Assembly (NCBI GenBank): GCA_937139405.1
Contig: CAKZPV010000020.1
Span: 36,213 to 100,212 of the forward strand
DNA from: an uncultured Nitrospirota bacterium
Lineage (GTDB): Bacteria > Nitrospirota > Nitrospiria > Nitrospirales > UBA8639
Reading direction: 5' to 3'
DNA: 64,000 nucleotides
The position numbers and the translations under genes were made by a program. Numbering within the stretch: position 1 is the stretch's first letter; the number at the start of each line of letters is the position of its first letter. Below, piece by piece: positions 16,813 through 26,418 of this stretch. The notes under the pieces are model-generated. The model searched no databases and was not told the DNA's origin. It saw only the letters and a list, made by a program, of their open reading frames with translations.

Positions 16813-19410
16813 ATGGGATTTTTTATGAGTACACAGCATAAAAGGCCTGAAGTGCAAAACGTGTTAGTAGGCTTGGCTGTTGTTGTGTTCTGTACAGGGC
16901 TGGGTTTTAGTTTTTCGCACATCTTTCCTCAAGGAGAGCGTTGGCTGGCCACTTGGCAACTATCGAGTCGATCTCCTCAACCTATTGCGTCTTCACTCGT
17001 GCTCATTCGTGCAGATAAAACGAGCTCAGCTCTTTGTGGCGAGGGGCGATGGAATCTTCATGATTTGGAGTCCATGTTTCAGGCGCTTCATCAGGCAGGG
17101 GCGTCCGTCATTGCTCCCATGTTGGATGTGGCTCTACCTATTGCATCCGAATGTGGAGGGTTGTCGGGTTTTGTGAAACTGGCTGAAGCCACGAAACAGG
17201 TGGGATCGGTGGTTTATCCTGATTCGGTGCCATCCGCGCTAGCGCAGGCTGCCAACCAAACTGGTCTTGTAGAGTTCCCCTTAGATGAAATAGAGAGGTT
17301 TCGGGGTTTCACATTCAACGCGTCGTCCTTGTCTTCTCCACATGTCCCTTTTGGAATAGCGGCTGTTTCCAGTAGTAAAAGCCATGTCCACCCGCCAACG
17401 ATCAATTCCTTTCTCTATGTTCCAAGTCTGACATCTCAACCAGAGCGGGTGGTCATTCCTCCTTATCAATACACTGACGTTTGGAGTTTGATTCAAGCAG
17501 GACAACGAGAAGAGCTGGCTGGTCTTTTCGAGGGTAAAGTGGTCTTTCTCTATTCGGATTCTACAGTGAGCCCTTCTACCTCAAATATTTCTGGCGATCA
17601 GGTTGCCCTTCTTCATGCGGCATTGGCGAATGCCTATTTAACCGACTCATGGGTTGTTCCCGCCCCATTACCACTTACTTTTCTTATAGCTCTTACCCTG
17701 GGTTGGTTGGGCATGGCTTTCATGTTGGGTGAGTTACATCTGAACCATCTTAGTTTTAACAGAGGGGGCATTGTGTTGGTTCTGACTGTGCTGTTCTTTT
17801 GGGGATTCCAACTGGACTGGCTGTGGCCGCTTTTCAGTATGGGGTTGCCTGTAGGGATGACGATAATTGGGACGAGTGTGTGGAAATTCTCGCGCTCTCG
17901 ATCGACGGTGCAACAATGCATCACTGAGAGGGAACAACAACTTACACTTCTCGAACATAAATTATCAGGGAAGCAACATCACGTTCGAGAATTAGAAGAA
18001 CAATTGTCTATTGCTCAGCAACAAACGAATCAATCTGTGACCGCAATTAAGGAATTAGAGGTTTCTCAGCATACTTCGCGTTCACAATTACATAAATATC
18101 AGGATGAAGCTCAGGAGACTCGGCGAAAGATCGAGCGTCTACAAGAGGAGTTAGGTGATCTTCGACAGCATATGCCAGTCATTGCCGTACAACCTTCTTC
18201 AGCGCTGTTGCCCATTGATGATCAAGAGCTGATAGAAGAATGCGAAACTTGCAAAATCCTGACTCGTGATCAGGCCGTACTTCGACTGTTTCACAATTTG
18301 AAAAAAGCGGCTGCGACCCAGGTGCCCATATTATTATTGGGCGAAACTGGTACGGGTAAAGAAGTTTTTGCAAAAGCCGCGCATGCTTTGAGTCCTCGCC
18401 GGCAGGGGCCTTTTGTCTCGGTGAATATGGCCGCCATTCGTGGTGAATTATTTGAGGGGGAATTATTTGGTCATGTGAAAGGGGCTTTTACCGGAGCGAT
18501 AGGACGTACAGGGTTTTTAGAATCGGCGCATGGTGGGACGTTGTTTTTAGATGAGGTGGGTGACCTCCCCCTCGACCTACAAGCCAAACTGCTACGATTT
18601 TTAGAGGATGGCGGATTTCACCGGGTGGGGCAGAGTGTTGTGACTCATGTGGATGTTCGTATTGTTGCTGCGACGAATCGCGATCTGCAAGACGAGGTCC
18701 GGGCTGGACGTTATCGAGAAGACCTCTATTACCGCTTACGAAGCATTGTATTGACACTTCCCCCTCTTCGTGTGCGGAGTCAAGCGGACCATGTCTTGTT
18801 AGCCCAATCATTTTTGCAGCAATGTGCTCAGTCGCAACACCGAACCGATTTGGCATTCACACAAGGTGCATTGGATGCCATCGTAGGGCATCAATGGCCA
18901 GGAAATATTCGTGAATTGCGCCAGACTGTTGCGCAAGCTGTTGCTCTTGCCAATGGATCGGTCATTACAGAAACAGAGTTGAATCTAGAAGTCCCAAAAA
19001 CAGAAGGAATGCGAGAAAATGGGATCAAGGAAGATTTAGGACAACGAGAAGACGCGATGGTCTTGGATTGTTTACGGCGTCATAAATTTGAAATGCAAGC
19101 GACAGCTTCTACTCTCGGGTGGGATCGGGGAACAGTCACTCAGCGTTTGAAAGGTTTAGGCTTTCAGGCACTCATGGAGTACCAAGGCGATATACACGCG
19201 GCAGCACGAAAATTGGCGGGTGAGGAGCAATACGTGCGAGTTGTCGAAGGACGGCTCCGTGAATATACGAACAACTTGGTGCCTCGCTCAAAAAAGTATG
19301 GCTCAGTTGATGAGGCCATTACAGATTGTCGAAAACGCTTTCGAAATTTACCAGAACGACATTTCCCAGCCGTTGAACATTTGCTTCACGAGCGCTTTGC
19401 AGCGTCGTGA
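16813..19410 (+). CDS. Membrane-anchored sigma-54 activator with CHASE2-like sensor
   Basis: The protein has 865 residues from the ATG at 16813 (a second ATG at 16825 is possible). An N-terminal transmembrane helix is followed by a CHASE2-like extracytoplasmic domain (LVLIRADKTSSAL, LHQAGASVIAPMLDV). More transmembrane helices lie at about residues 290-350, then a coiled coil, then the sigma-54 AAA+ domain with Walker A GETGTGKE near residue 509 and GAFTGA near 556. A Fis-type helix-turn-helix follows near 748-785, then an extra C-terminal helical region. GAFTGA is intact, so it should activate RpoN-dependent promoters. There is no receiver domain; input seems to come from outside the membrane. 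Confidence 0.85.
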   Translation: MGFFMSTQHKRPEVQNVLVGLAVVVFCTGLGFSFSHIFPQGERWLATWQLSSRSPQPIASSLVLIRADKTSSALCGEGRWNLHDLESMFQALHQAGASVIAPMLDVALPIASECGGLSGFVKLAEATKQVGSVVYPDSVPSALAQAANQTGLVEFPLDEIERFRGFTFNASSLSSPHVPFGIAAVSSSKSHVHPPTINSFLYVPSLTSQPERVVIPPYQYTDVWSLIQAGQREELAGLFEGKVVFLYSDSTVSPSTSNISGDQVALLHAALANAYLTDSWVVPAPLPLTFLIALTLGWLGMAFMLGELHLNHLSFNRGGIVLVLTVLFFWGFQLDWLWPLFSMGLPVGMTIIGTSVWKFSRSRSTVQQCITEREQQLTLLEHKLSGKQHHVRELEEQLSIAQQQTNQSVTAIKELEVSQHTSRSQLHKYQDEAQETRRKIERLQEELGDLRQHMPVIAVQPSSALLPIDDQELIEECETCKILTRDQAVLRLFHNLKKAAATQVPILLLGETGTGKEVFAKAAHALSPRRQGPFVSVNMAAIRGELFEGELFGHVKGAFTGAIGRTGFLESAHGGTLFLDEVGDLPLDLQAKLLRFLEDGGFHRVGQSVVTHVDVRIVAATNRDLQDEVRAGRYREDLYYRLRSIVLTLPPLRVRSQADHVLLAQSFLQQCAQSQHRTDLAFTQGALDAIVGHQWPGNIRELRQTVAQAVALANGSVITETELNLEVPKTEGMRENGIKEDLGQREDAMVLDCLRRHKFEMQATASTLGWDRGTVTQRLKGLGFQALMEYQGDIHAAARKLAGEEQYVRVVEGRLREYTNNLVPRSKKYGSVDEAITDCRKRFRNLPERHFPAVEHLLHERFAAS

Positions 19411-19443
19411 GACAAAGATTTTGCTTTCTCACCGCTTCTTTTT
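19407..19443 (+). terminator. Probable terminator after the sigma-54 activator
   Basis: GTGAG (19407-19411) and CTCAC (19428-19432) form the base of a stem that can extend through AAAG/CTTT. It is followed by a run of six T at 19438-19443. It lies in the short gap between two converging genes. Confidence 0.45.
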
Positions 19444-19452
19444 TGCTTCCTG

Positions 19453-19962
19453 CTAGGCTGGTACAAACTTCAGGGCGGCTGAATTAATGCAATACCGTAA
19501 TCCTGTTGGTTGTGGGCCATCGTCAAAGATATGTCCCTGGTGCCCGCCACAACGCGCGCAATGTACTTCCGTCCGAGGATAAATAATTTTCCAATCGGTT
19601 TTTGTTTCGACCACCTGTTCTGAAAGGGGCTCCCAAAAGCTGGGCCAGCCTGTTTTACTATCAAATTTCGTCTCTGAGGAGAACAATGCCAGCTCACATC
19701 CGGCACATCGATAGATGCCCTTGGCTTTGCTGTCATGATATTCATTGGCGAAGGGCCGCTCGGTCCCCTCATGTCGTAAGACTTGATATTGTTCGGGCGT
19801 GAGGAGGGTCTTCCATTCTTCGTCAGTTTTGGTGATTTTTTGAATGTCTGAGTTCTCTGGGACAGGATTACTGGCTGCCAGAGAGACCCCTAATGATTTA
19901 GCGAGGATTCCGAGGCTCAATGCGGCACCGACTTTCATAAGATTCCTCCTATTTAACGACAT
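19453..19962 (-). CDS. msrB: Peptide-methionine (R)-S-oxide reductase, Tat-exported
   Basis: The enzyme reduces methionine-R-sulfoxide in proteins. It has 169 residues. The N-terminus MSLNRRNLMKVGAALSLG is a twin-arginine signal. Zinc-binding pairs are C86/C89 (CAGC) and C135/C138 (CARC), and the catalytic Cys is C158 in RYCINSAAL; GWPSFW is conserved. The first ATG follows AAGGAGGT at ideal distance. The two arginine codons AGG AGG also form a perfect ribosome-binding site for a second in-frame ATG at 19938, so two protein forms are possible. The product should protect periplasmic proteins from oxidation. Confidence 0.9.
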   Translation of the reverse strand: MSLNRRNLMKVGAALSLGILAKSLGVSLAASNPVPENSDIQKITKTDEEWKTLLTPEQYQVLRHEGTERPFANEYHDSKAKGIYRCAGCELALFSSETKFDSKTGWPSFWEPLSEQVVETKTDWKIIYPRTEVHCARCGGHQGHIFDDGPQPTGLRYCINSAALKFVPA

Positions 19963-20091
19963 GATTGACCTCCTTTTTGCTTGTTGTAGATCAGTAAATT
20001 ATTCAGAATTGACCCTGTGTGGATTCTCAATCTGATCTACATGATCAGTCTACCAAAGTTTATAATTATTACGGAAATATGCCAAAATTCT

Positions 20092-20120
20092 TTGACGCAA
20101 CTTGGAATAATTTTTACAAT
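20092..20120 (+). promoter_or_regulatory. Sigma-70-type promoter for hpf
   Basis: TTGACG (20092-20097) and TACAAT (20115-20120) are separated by 17 bp, near consensus at both boxes. Transcription would start near 20127, leaving a leader of roughly 115 nt before the hpf ATG. The leader contains an AGGAGG at 20147-20152 followed by no clear start, and a small AACCcTG/CAGGTT stem-loop. Confidence 0.65.
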
Positions 20121-20243
20121 ATAGGTGTATCACATAATCTAAAAAGAGGAGGTATTCTCGCCAAAAAACAGTAACCCCATACAAGTGATAACCCTGGTCC
20201 GATCAGGTTTAGCCACATCAGTGACGGAAGGAGTTGTGTTGTT

Positions 20244-20621
20244 ATGACTGGACAATCGCTGGATATTAAAATTGAAAGCAGAAACGTAGGTATGACTCCA
20301 CGCTGGAAAACCGAAATTGAACGGAGAGTTCAAGCCTTAGAAACCGGAATTATTCGTCCTACCCATGCCCGTGTTACTCTCACCAAAAATGCCCACCATA
20401 AAAAGGGCGCTGACAACGCCGAGGCCTTAGTCGTCATTACGTTGCCTCCTAAACGGACGGTGACGGCACGAAAAGAATCCAAAACGTTTGAAGAAGCGAT
20501 CCGGGCCGCCTTTCAGGCCATCGATCATGAACTAGAAAAAATTGAAGAAAAGCGAATAGCCCGTGCGGCTAAAGCAGCTGGAAAAAAAGCTCTGAAGGTC
20601 GAAGCGTTGTCGGTGGCTTAA
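20244..20621 (+). CDS. hpf: Ribosome hibernation-promoting factor, HPF/RaiA family
   Basis: The protein has 125 residues of the S30AE fold: IKIESRNVGMTPRWKTEIER at the start, THARVTLTKNAHHKKGADNA in the middle, and TARKESKTFEEAIRAAFQAI near the end, then a Lys/Ala-rich helix. Such proteins bind the 30S decoding region and silence ribosomes in stationary phase. It is a short form without the long-HPF dimerisation domain. GGAAGGAG lies upstream of the ATG. The start is divergent from msrB. Confidence 0.8.
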   Translation: MTGQSLDIKIESRNVGMTPRWKTEIERRVQALETGIIRPTHARVTLTKNAHHKKGADNAEALVVITLPPKRTVTARKESKTFEEAIRAAFQAIDHELEKIEEKRIARAAKAAGKKALKVEALSVA

Positions 20622-20697
20622 TTGAGAATAAGGGGCTGAGGTTTGGCAAGCTTGCGAATATTCGCAAATTGTATGGGGAATAGAATCGTCTCATTGC

Positions 20698-22125
20698 TTA
20701 GGTTTTTGATATTTGGAGTAAATCTCGTCCGGCTTGCATGATTTCTTCCAGCCGTTTAAGAGTTTTAGCTTCGGCATAGCAGCGGACAATGGGTTCCGTT
20801 CCGGATGGGCGAATGAGATACCAGCTCCCATCTGGGAGCAGCCATTTACAGCCGTCTAATTTATTGACCTGCGTCACTTCTTCTCCGGCAAAGGTGGTTG
20901 GAGGTTGATCAATGATACTTTTAACTTGCTCTCGCATGTGCTCGCTGATTGTCAGATCTTCTCGTGTGGATTGGAGGACTCCCACTCTCTCGAAGAGATC
21001 CTTCAACAAGGCTTGAATGGTCTTCCCAGTAAAGGCCACCATTTCTGCCACCAATGCTCCGGCTAGAATCCCATCCTTTTCTGGTACATGGCCTTTGATG
21101 GACAAGCCGGCACTTTCTTCTCCCCCGAAGACGATTTCCCCTTTTGCCAATAGCTCTCCAATAAATTTGAATCCCACCGGTGTTTCATGCACAGATAAGC
21201 TGTGATGTGCAGCTACGGCATCAATCAAATGCGTAGTAGCTACTGAACGGGCAACGGCTCCGGTCCATTGCCGGCTTTTTATCAGGTAATCTAGGAGAAC
21301 TGCCAAGATAAGGTTAGCTTGAATGAAGGTGCCGTCAGCATCCACGACTCCGAACCGATCGCCATCTCCATCGGTGGCCAGCCCAAGATGAGCCCTTTCT
21401 TTGCTGACGGTATCTTTTAGTTCTTGCAATGTCTTGTCTGTGGGTTCAGGCCGAAACCCTCCAAAATACGGATCACGCCAATGATGCAAAATCGCCATTT
21501 TTGCTCCGGCTCCTCGAAGAAACTCGTCGAGATAATTTCGGGTGGTGCCGAAGAGAGGGTCGAAGATGACGCGGATCTGGCCGTTGCGGATGCGATCTCG
21601 GTCAACGAGTTTTTCAAGTGCTTTGAGATAATCTGCCTGAGGGTCAAAATATCGTACCATCCCGTCGTTTTGTGCACGTTCCCAGGGTAACCATTTGAGA
21701 TGTTCTCCATGCAATAAGGGAAGGATTCTGAGCTCAATGGCCTTAGTGGTTTCGGGCAAAGCTGGCCCTCCCCAGTCCGGGGTAAATTTGATGCCATTCC
21801 ACTCAGGGGGATTATGACTCGCTGAGATATTAATCCCACCCGCCAATTTTCGATTGATGACGTGATAAGAAATCGTCGGAGTAGGCGTGTCTCGATCACA
21901 GAGTAAGCAGGGAATACCATGAGCAGCCATAACTTCTGCCACCACTTTCGCAAATCGTTCTCCTAGAAACCGTGCATCATAGCCAATCAGCATACCCTGC
22001 TGACCGATTTTTTGTTGACGGAGGTATTGAGCAATGCCTTGGGAGACGATGCGGACGTTTTGGACCGTAAAGTCCTCCGCAACAATTGCCCGCCAACCTG
22101 AAGTTCCGAATTTAATAGAGTCCAT
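20698..22125 (-). CDS. Phosphoglucomutase/phosphomannomutase family protein
   Basis: This cytosolic alpha-D-phosphohexomutase moves phosphate between C1 and C6 of a hexose phosphate. It has 475 residues. All four family motifs are visible: the phosphoserine loop in SASHNPPEWNGIKF, the metal loop TDGDGDRFGVVD, the sugar loop GGEESAGLSI, and the phosphate-binding RPSGTEPIVRCY. The sugar specificity (glucose, mannose or glucosamine) is not certain; GEESAG points to glucose/mannose. It would supply sugar phosphates for the UDP-sugar route that includes ugd at 44940. Confidence 0.85.
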   Translation of the reverse strand: MDSIKFGTSGWRAIVAEDFTVQNVRIVSQGIAQYLRQQKIGQQGMLIGYDARFLGERFAKVVAEVMAAHGIPCLLCDRDTPTPTISYHVINRKLAGGINISASHNPPEWNGIKFTPDWGGPALPETTKAIELRILPLLHGEHLKWLPWERAQNDGMVRYFDPQADYLKALEKLVDRDRIRNGQIRVIFDPLFGTTRNYLDEFLRGAGAKMAILHHWRDPYFGGFRPEPTDKTLQELKDTVSKERAHLGLATDGDGDRFGVVDADGTFIQANLILAVLLDYLIKSRQWTGAVARSVATTHLIDAVAAHHSLSVHETPVGFKFIGELLAKGEIVFGGEESAGLSIKGHVPEKDGILAGALVAEMVAFTGKTIQALLKDLFERVGVLQSTREDLTISEHMREQVKSIIDQPPTTFAGEEVTQVNKLDGCKWLLPDGSWYLIRPSGTEPIVRCYAEAKTLKRLEEIMQAGRDLLQISKT

Positions 22126-22275
22126 AAAAAGAGAGGGAAAAATGAGGTCAAAAAAATTGAGTTACATGAAAGAATAGATCATTTCCTAGTCATTGCCAAT
22201 GATGAAGAAGAACTTTTTCATCCACCACAATTGATTGTTGTCGTATTTCTCTGACAATTCTAAAAAACGTATGAG

Positions 22276-23049
22276 TTATGCTGATTGTAATTCACACCAG
22301 ACGGGGGTATGGTCTGAAGGTTTCTCCATTCCGCGGGGAGTTCGATCGACATCAGACGTGATCAATCGATCGGTAGCTTGGGGTGAGAGCATGAGGTGAT
22401 CAATCCGTAGGCCTTCGTCTCGACTCCATCTTCCGGCCTGATAATCCCAGTAGGTGTAAAGTCCCCGTTGTGGATGACATGCGCGAAGGGCATCGGTAAA
22501 GCCTGAGTGGCAGAGTTCTCGAAAGCGGGATCGGGACTCTGGTCGACAGAGTGCATCATCGGCAAAGCCTTTGGGGTCGTGCACGTCATTGTCAGTAGGA
22601 CACACATTAAAGTCGCCAGCTAAGACTACCGCTTCTTCCAGTGCCAGAAGAGAACGAGCATGAGTGAGTAATCGGTCCATCCATTTGAGCTTGTAGGAAA
22701 ATTTTTCCGTGTCTATTGGATTCCCATTTGGTAAATAAATGGACGCGATTCGAACATTGCCTATCACGGCTTCTACATAGCGGGCTTGTTCGTCAGAGGG
22801 ATCGCCGGGAAGTGCCGTTTGTTCTACTTCAATAGGCAGCTTGGAGAGGATCGCTACACCATTGTAAGTTTTTTGCCCAACGACGGTCATGTTGTATCCC
22901 AGTTCGTCGACGGCCAACCTGGGAAATTGGTCTTTCGTCGTTTTGAGTTCCTGTAAGAGGATGACATCTGGGTCAGCTTGTTTGACCCATTCCACTAGAT
23001 GAGGAATTCTGACTTTTATGGAGTTGACGTTCCAGGTGGCAATTTTCAT
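22276..23049 (-). CDS. xthA: Exodeoxyribonuclease III
   Basis: This enzyme is an AP endonuclease and 3'-5' exonuclease of base excision repair. It has 257 residues. The start MKIATWNVNSIKVRIPHL and LLQELKTTKDQFP carry the metal-binding Asn and Glu. GDFNVCPTDNDVHDP and LRIDHLMLS follow, and SDHTPVWCEL at the end carries the catalytic Asp-His. It is close to polA, nearly the full base-excision set together with nth at 62794. Confidence 0.9.
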   Translation of the reverse strand: MKIATWNVNSIKVRIPHLVEWVKQADPDVILLQELKTTKDQFPRLAVDELGYNMTVVGQKTYNGVAILSKLPIEVEQTALPGDPSDEQARYVEAVIGNVRIASIYLPNGNPIDTEKFSYKLKWMDRLLTHARSLLALEEAVVLAGDFNVCPTDNDVHDPKGFADDALCRPESRSRFRELCHSGFTDALRACHPQRGLYTYWDYQAGRWSRDEGLRIDHLMLSPQATDRLITSDVDRTPRGMEKPSDHTPVWCELQSA

Positions 23050-23080
23050 GGTCAGATGAATCGAGTGTTTTGAACTATGC

Positions 23081-23368
23081 CTAAGATGACGGCGACGATG
23101 ACGTTTCGGTGTCGCGTTGGAAGATGACTTGAAATCCTTGAAATTGTTTTTGAAATAGCGTTTTTAAAATGAAGGGAGTAATGCCCAGGAACAATACGCC
23201 ATAGATACAGATTTCTAAAATATATTGAGAGTCTTCAGACACGGTCGTATTGACAATCACGGGTACTGCCCATCCGATCGTCATGCTTACAAACATAAGA
23301 ATGACCACATGTCGCCAGACTAGAAACCACATGAGTTTCAATAGTTCCCCATAGGTTGGTATCTCCAT
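23081..23368 (-). CDS. Small two-span membrane protein
   Basis: The protein has 95 residues from the ATG at 23368 (MEIPTYGELLKL), preceded by AAAGGGA. A longer frame to 23446 would overlap polA by 38 bp. Two hydrophobic segments are visible (VILMFVSMTIGWAVPVIV and ICIYGVLFLGITPFIL), with a basic stretch between the second and the polar tail. The family is not recognised. It lies between polA and xthA on the same strand and is probably part of their transcript. Confidence 0.55.
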   Translation of the reverse strand: MEIPTYGELLKLMWFLVWRHVVILMFVSMTIGWAVPVIVNTTVSEDSQYILEICIYGVLFLGITPFILKTLFQKQFQGFQVIFQRDTETSSSPSS

Positions 23369-23408
23369 CAGTCTAGTATCCCTTTCTCTTACATCATGTA
23401 AAGGTTCT

Positions 23409-26270
23409 TTAATGAGCGTCGTCCCAGGATGGGCCGTGGCCGACATCGACGGTGAGTGGAACAGATAATTGAAGGGCTGGGAGGGTAGCCGATTCCATGA
23501 CCTGTCGTATGACCTGGGATGTGTCTTTTAATGCCGATTCTTGGACTTCAAAAAGTAATTCATCGTGCACGGTCAACAACATGAAGGCTTGGCCTGATAA
23601 GCCATGTTCTTCTAGAGCTTTCGGTACGCGGATCATGGCGCGTTTTAAGATGTCGGCTGCAGTTCCCTGAAGAGGAGCATTGATTGCCGCGCGTTCGGAA
23701 AAATTTCGTCGTGCTGGATTTTTGTCGTGAATGGCCGGAACGTGGCATCGACGCCCAAATAAGGTTTGGACATATCCATGTTCACGACAAAATTGTTTTG
23801 TGCATTTCATGTAGTCTTGAATCCCAGGATACTGTTCAAAGTAGGTTTTGATATAGGACGCCGCTTCAGATTGTTCGACGCCTAATTGTCTGGCTAAGCC
23901 AAATGCGCTGATGCCATAGATAATGCCGAAGTTAATGGCCTTCGCCTTACGTCGAACTCCCGAATCCATGTTCTCCAAGGGAATCCCGAAGACCTGACTG
24001 GCCGTAAGGGCATGAATATCTTGTCCTTCTAAAAATGCCTGTTTCAAGACGGGAATATCCGCGACATGGGCTAAGAGGCGTAATTCGATCTGTGAATAAT
24101 CCAAAGACAACAGTTGAGACCCTGGTTCGGCCACAAACGCACGGCGAATTTTCCGGCCTTCTTCAGTGCGAATAGGAATATTTTGAAGATTGGGATCGGT
24201 TGAGGACAATCTTCCCGTCGCGGCCGATGCCATGGCATAGGAGGTATGCACACGATTGGTGTGCGAATTAATTTGATGAATGAGTGCTTCAGCATAGGTG
24301 CTACGGAGCTTGTCCAAATGCCGCCACTCCAAGATTATCTCCGGTAGTTCATGGCCTTGTGCGGCCAAGGATTCTAAGACATCGGCTCCGGTCGCGTAGC
24401 TCCCAGCTTTGCTTTTTTTGCCGCCTTCCATCTGAAGATCCTCAAAGAGGACTTCCCCTAGTTGTTTCGGCGAACCCACATTGAACGTTTTTCCTGCGAG
24501 ACGGTGAATGTCTTGTTCCAAGGTCATGAGCCGCTGTGAGAATTCTTGCGAAACTTGTTTGAGCTTTCCCATGTCGGCTTTAATACCTTTTTGTTCCATG
24601 GCTGCCAGTACTGGAATCAAAGGACGTTCGAGCGTTTCATAGGCCGTGGTTAAATGTTCTTCTCTGAGGCGTGGCTTGAGAGCCTGATGGAGGAGCAAGG
24701 TGACTTCCGCGTCTTCTGCGGCGTAATCCAAGGCTTTCTCCAATGGAACCCGGTCAAAGGTGACTTGGGATTTGCCCGTGCCAGTGACCTCTTTATATTT
24801 GATGGTGGTGTATCCTAGGTATAGATCAGCAAGGTCGTCCATGCCATGACCATGCTTGCCGCCTTCTAAGACATAAGACAGGAGCATTGTGTCATCGACC
24901 GGCGAAACCGAGAGGCCATAGCGGGCCAAGACGACCATGTCGTATTTGATGTTGTGGCCGATTTTCAGAATGCTTGGATCTGTGAGAACCGGCCTGAGCA
25001 TATCTAGCACGGTTTGAAGTGGGATTTGCTGAGGTCTTTCAGAGTCGGCATTGGATTGTTCCAATAAGTCCATAGAAGTTGTTGTTCCAGGTGCGACATG
25101 CCCCACAGGAATATAACAGGCGTTTCCTTTTTCAATGCAGAGCGAGATCCCAACCAGTTCCGCCCGTGTTTGGTCCAAGGAAGTTGTTTCCGTATCAACG
25201 GCCACGAGTCCTTGTCGGAGTGCTTTATCGACCCAGGCTTGCAAGGCTTCGACAGTTTGCACTAATTCGTAGTGCGGTTGGGAGATTGTTGGAAGACTCG
25301 AAGGGCTTGTTTTCTCCGAACTCATAGAGGAGGAGGGACGAGGTACTGGTGTGTCCGATGAGATAGAAGATGGTATTTTCTGAGTCCGACTTTGGATGCG
25401 AGCAAGGATTGTTTTGAACCCTTGTTCCGTTAAAAATTTTTCTAAATGAACAAGGTCGGGTTCGCGTCGTCCTAGTCGGCTCAGAGGAATTGTCAGTGGG
25501 ACGTCATTTCGCAAGCGTACGAGTTCTCGCGAAAGTCTAGCCTTGTCAGCATGTTCGATGAGATTTTCACGCCGCTTGTTTTGCTTAATCTCTGAGGCCC
25601 GTGCAAGGAGCGTATCTAAGTCACCGTATTCCTGAATCAATTGTGCGGCGGTTTTGACCCCGATGCCAGGGACTCCTGGTACATTATCGGTCGAATCACC
25701 GGCTAGTGATTGCACGTCCACGACTTTTTCTGGGTAGACGCCAAATTTTTCTTGAACTTGTTCAGGACCGATCCGGCGATTTTTGAAGGAATCGAACATA
25801 GTGACTCGTTCTGTGACCAGCTGCATCAAATCTTTATCTGAGGACACAATGGTAACCTCGGCTCCCTCGTTTATCGCTTCCTTGGTGTAAGTAGCGATGA
25901 GGTCGTCGGCTTCAAATCCACTCAACTCGATACAATCCAAGTTGAATGCTTGCGTGGCTTCTCTCACCAGGGCAAATTGAGGCACTAACTCGTCTGGAGG
26001 TTCGGTGCGATTAGCCTTATATGATGGGTCGATGTCATTGCGAAACGTTTTGCGAGCGGTATCGAAAATAATGGCGATATGGTCGGGCTTCATATCATCC
26101 AGTAACTTCATGAGCATGGTGATAAAGCCATAGACGGCATTCACTGGCGTTCCGTCAGGACGGGTGAGGATTTGAATACCGTGGAAGGCACGAAAGATGA
26201 AGCCAGATGCGTCAACTAACACTACGTGATGAATGGGTAAATGGGAAGGAAGATCGATCGGAGCTGTCAT
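23409..26270 (-). CDS. polA: DNA polymerase I
   Basis: This is a repair polymerase with three domains in 953 residues. The 5'-3' exonuclease occupies about 1-300 (VVLVDASGFIFRAFHGI, GDSTDNVPGVPGIG). The 3'-5' proofreading domain occupies about 335-520, active by its DTETTSLD motif. The polymerase domain from about 560 shows motif A SLDYSQIELRLLAHV, motif B RRKAKAINFGIIYG and motif C LLTVHDELLFEV. All three activities should be intact. The ATG lacks a strong ribosome-binding site; in-frame alternatives would cut the exonuclease domain. Confidence 0.95.
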   Translation of the reverse strand: MTAPIDLPSHLPIHHVVLVDASGFIFRAFHGIQILTRPDGTPVNAVYGFITMLMKLLDDMKPDHIAIIFDTARKTFRNDIDPSYKANRTEPPDELVPQFALVREATQAFNLDCIELSGFEADDLIATYTKEAINEGAEVTIVSSDKDLMQLVTERVTMFDSFKNRRIGPEQVQEKFGVYPEKVVDVQSLAGDSTDNVPGVPGIGVKTAAQLIQEYGDLDTLLARASEIKQNKRRENLIEHADKARLSRELVRLRNDVPLTIPLSRLGRREPDLVHLEKFLTEQGFKTILARIQSRTQKIPSSISSDTPVPRPSSSMSSEKTSPSSLPTISQPHYELVQTVEALQAWVDKALRQGLVAVDTETTSLDQTRAELVGISLCIEKGNACYIPVGHVAPGTTTSMDLLEQSNADSERPQQIPLQTVLDMLRPVLTDPSILKIGHNIKYDMVVLARYGLSVSPVDDTMLLSYVLEGGKHGHGMDDLADLYLGYTTIKYKEVTGTGKSQVTFDRVPLEKALDYAAEDAEVTLLLHQALKPRLREEHLTTAYETLERPLIPVLAAMEQKGIKADMGKLKQVSQEFSQRLMTLEQDIHRLAGKTFNVGSPKQLGEVLFEDLQMEGGKKSKAGSYATGADVLESLAAQGHELPEIILEWRHLDKLRSTYAEALIHQINSHTNRVHTSYAMASAATGRLSSTDPNLQNIPIRTEEGRKIRRAFVAEPGSQLLSLDYSQIELRLLAHVADIPVLKQAFLEGQDIHALTASQVFGIPLENMDSGVRRKAKAINFGIIYGISAFGLARQLGVEQSEAASYIKTYFEQYPGIQDYMKCTKQFCREHGYVQTLFGRRCHVPAIHDKNPARRNFSERAAINAPLQGTAADILKRAMIRVPKALEEHGLSGQAFMLLTVHDELLFEVQESALKDTSQVIRQVMESATLPALQLSVPLTVDVGHGPSWDDAH

Positions 26271-26418
26271 AGTGAATCTTTTGAGAAATGAATCAAGAGG
26301 GGAAAGATACCTGATAGGGAACGCCGTGTCGACAGGTCTTTAATGCTCGTTCCTATAATAAGAATTCGGCATGCTAGAATAGCGAATCCCTCGTTATTTA
26401 TAGTAGGAATCCATTGTC

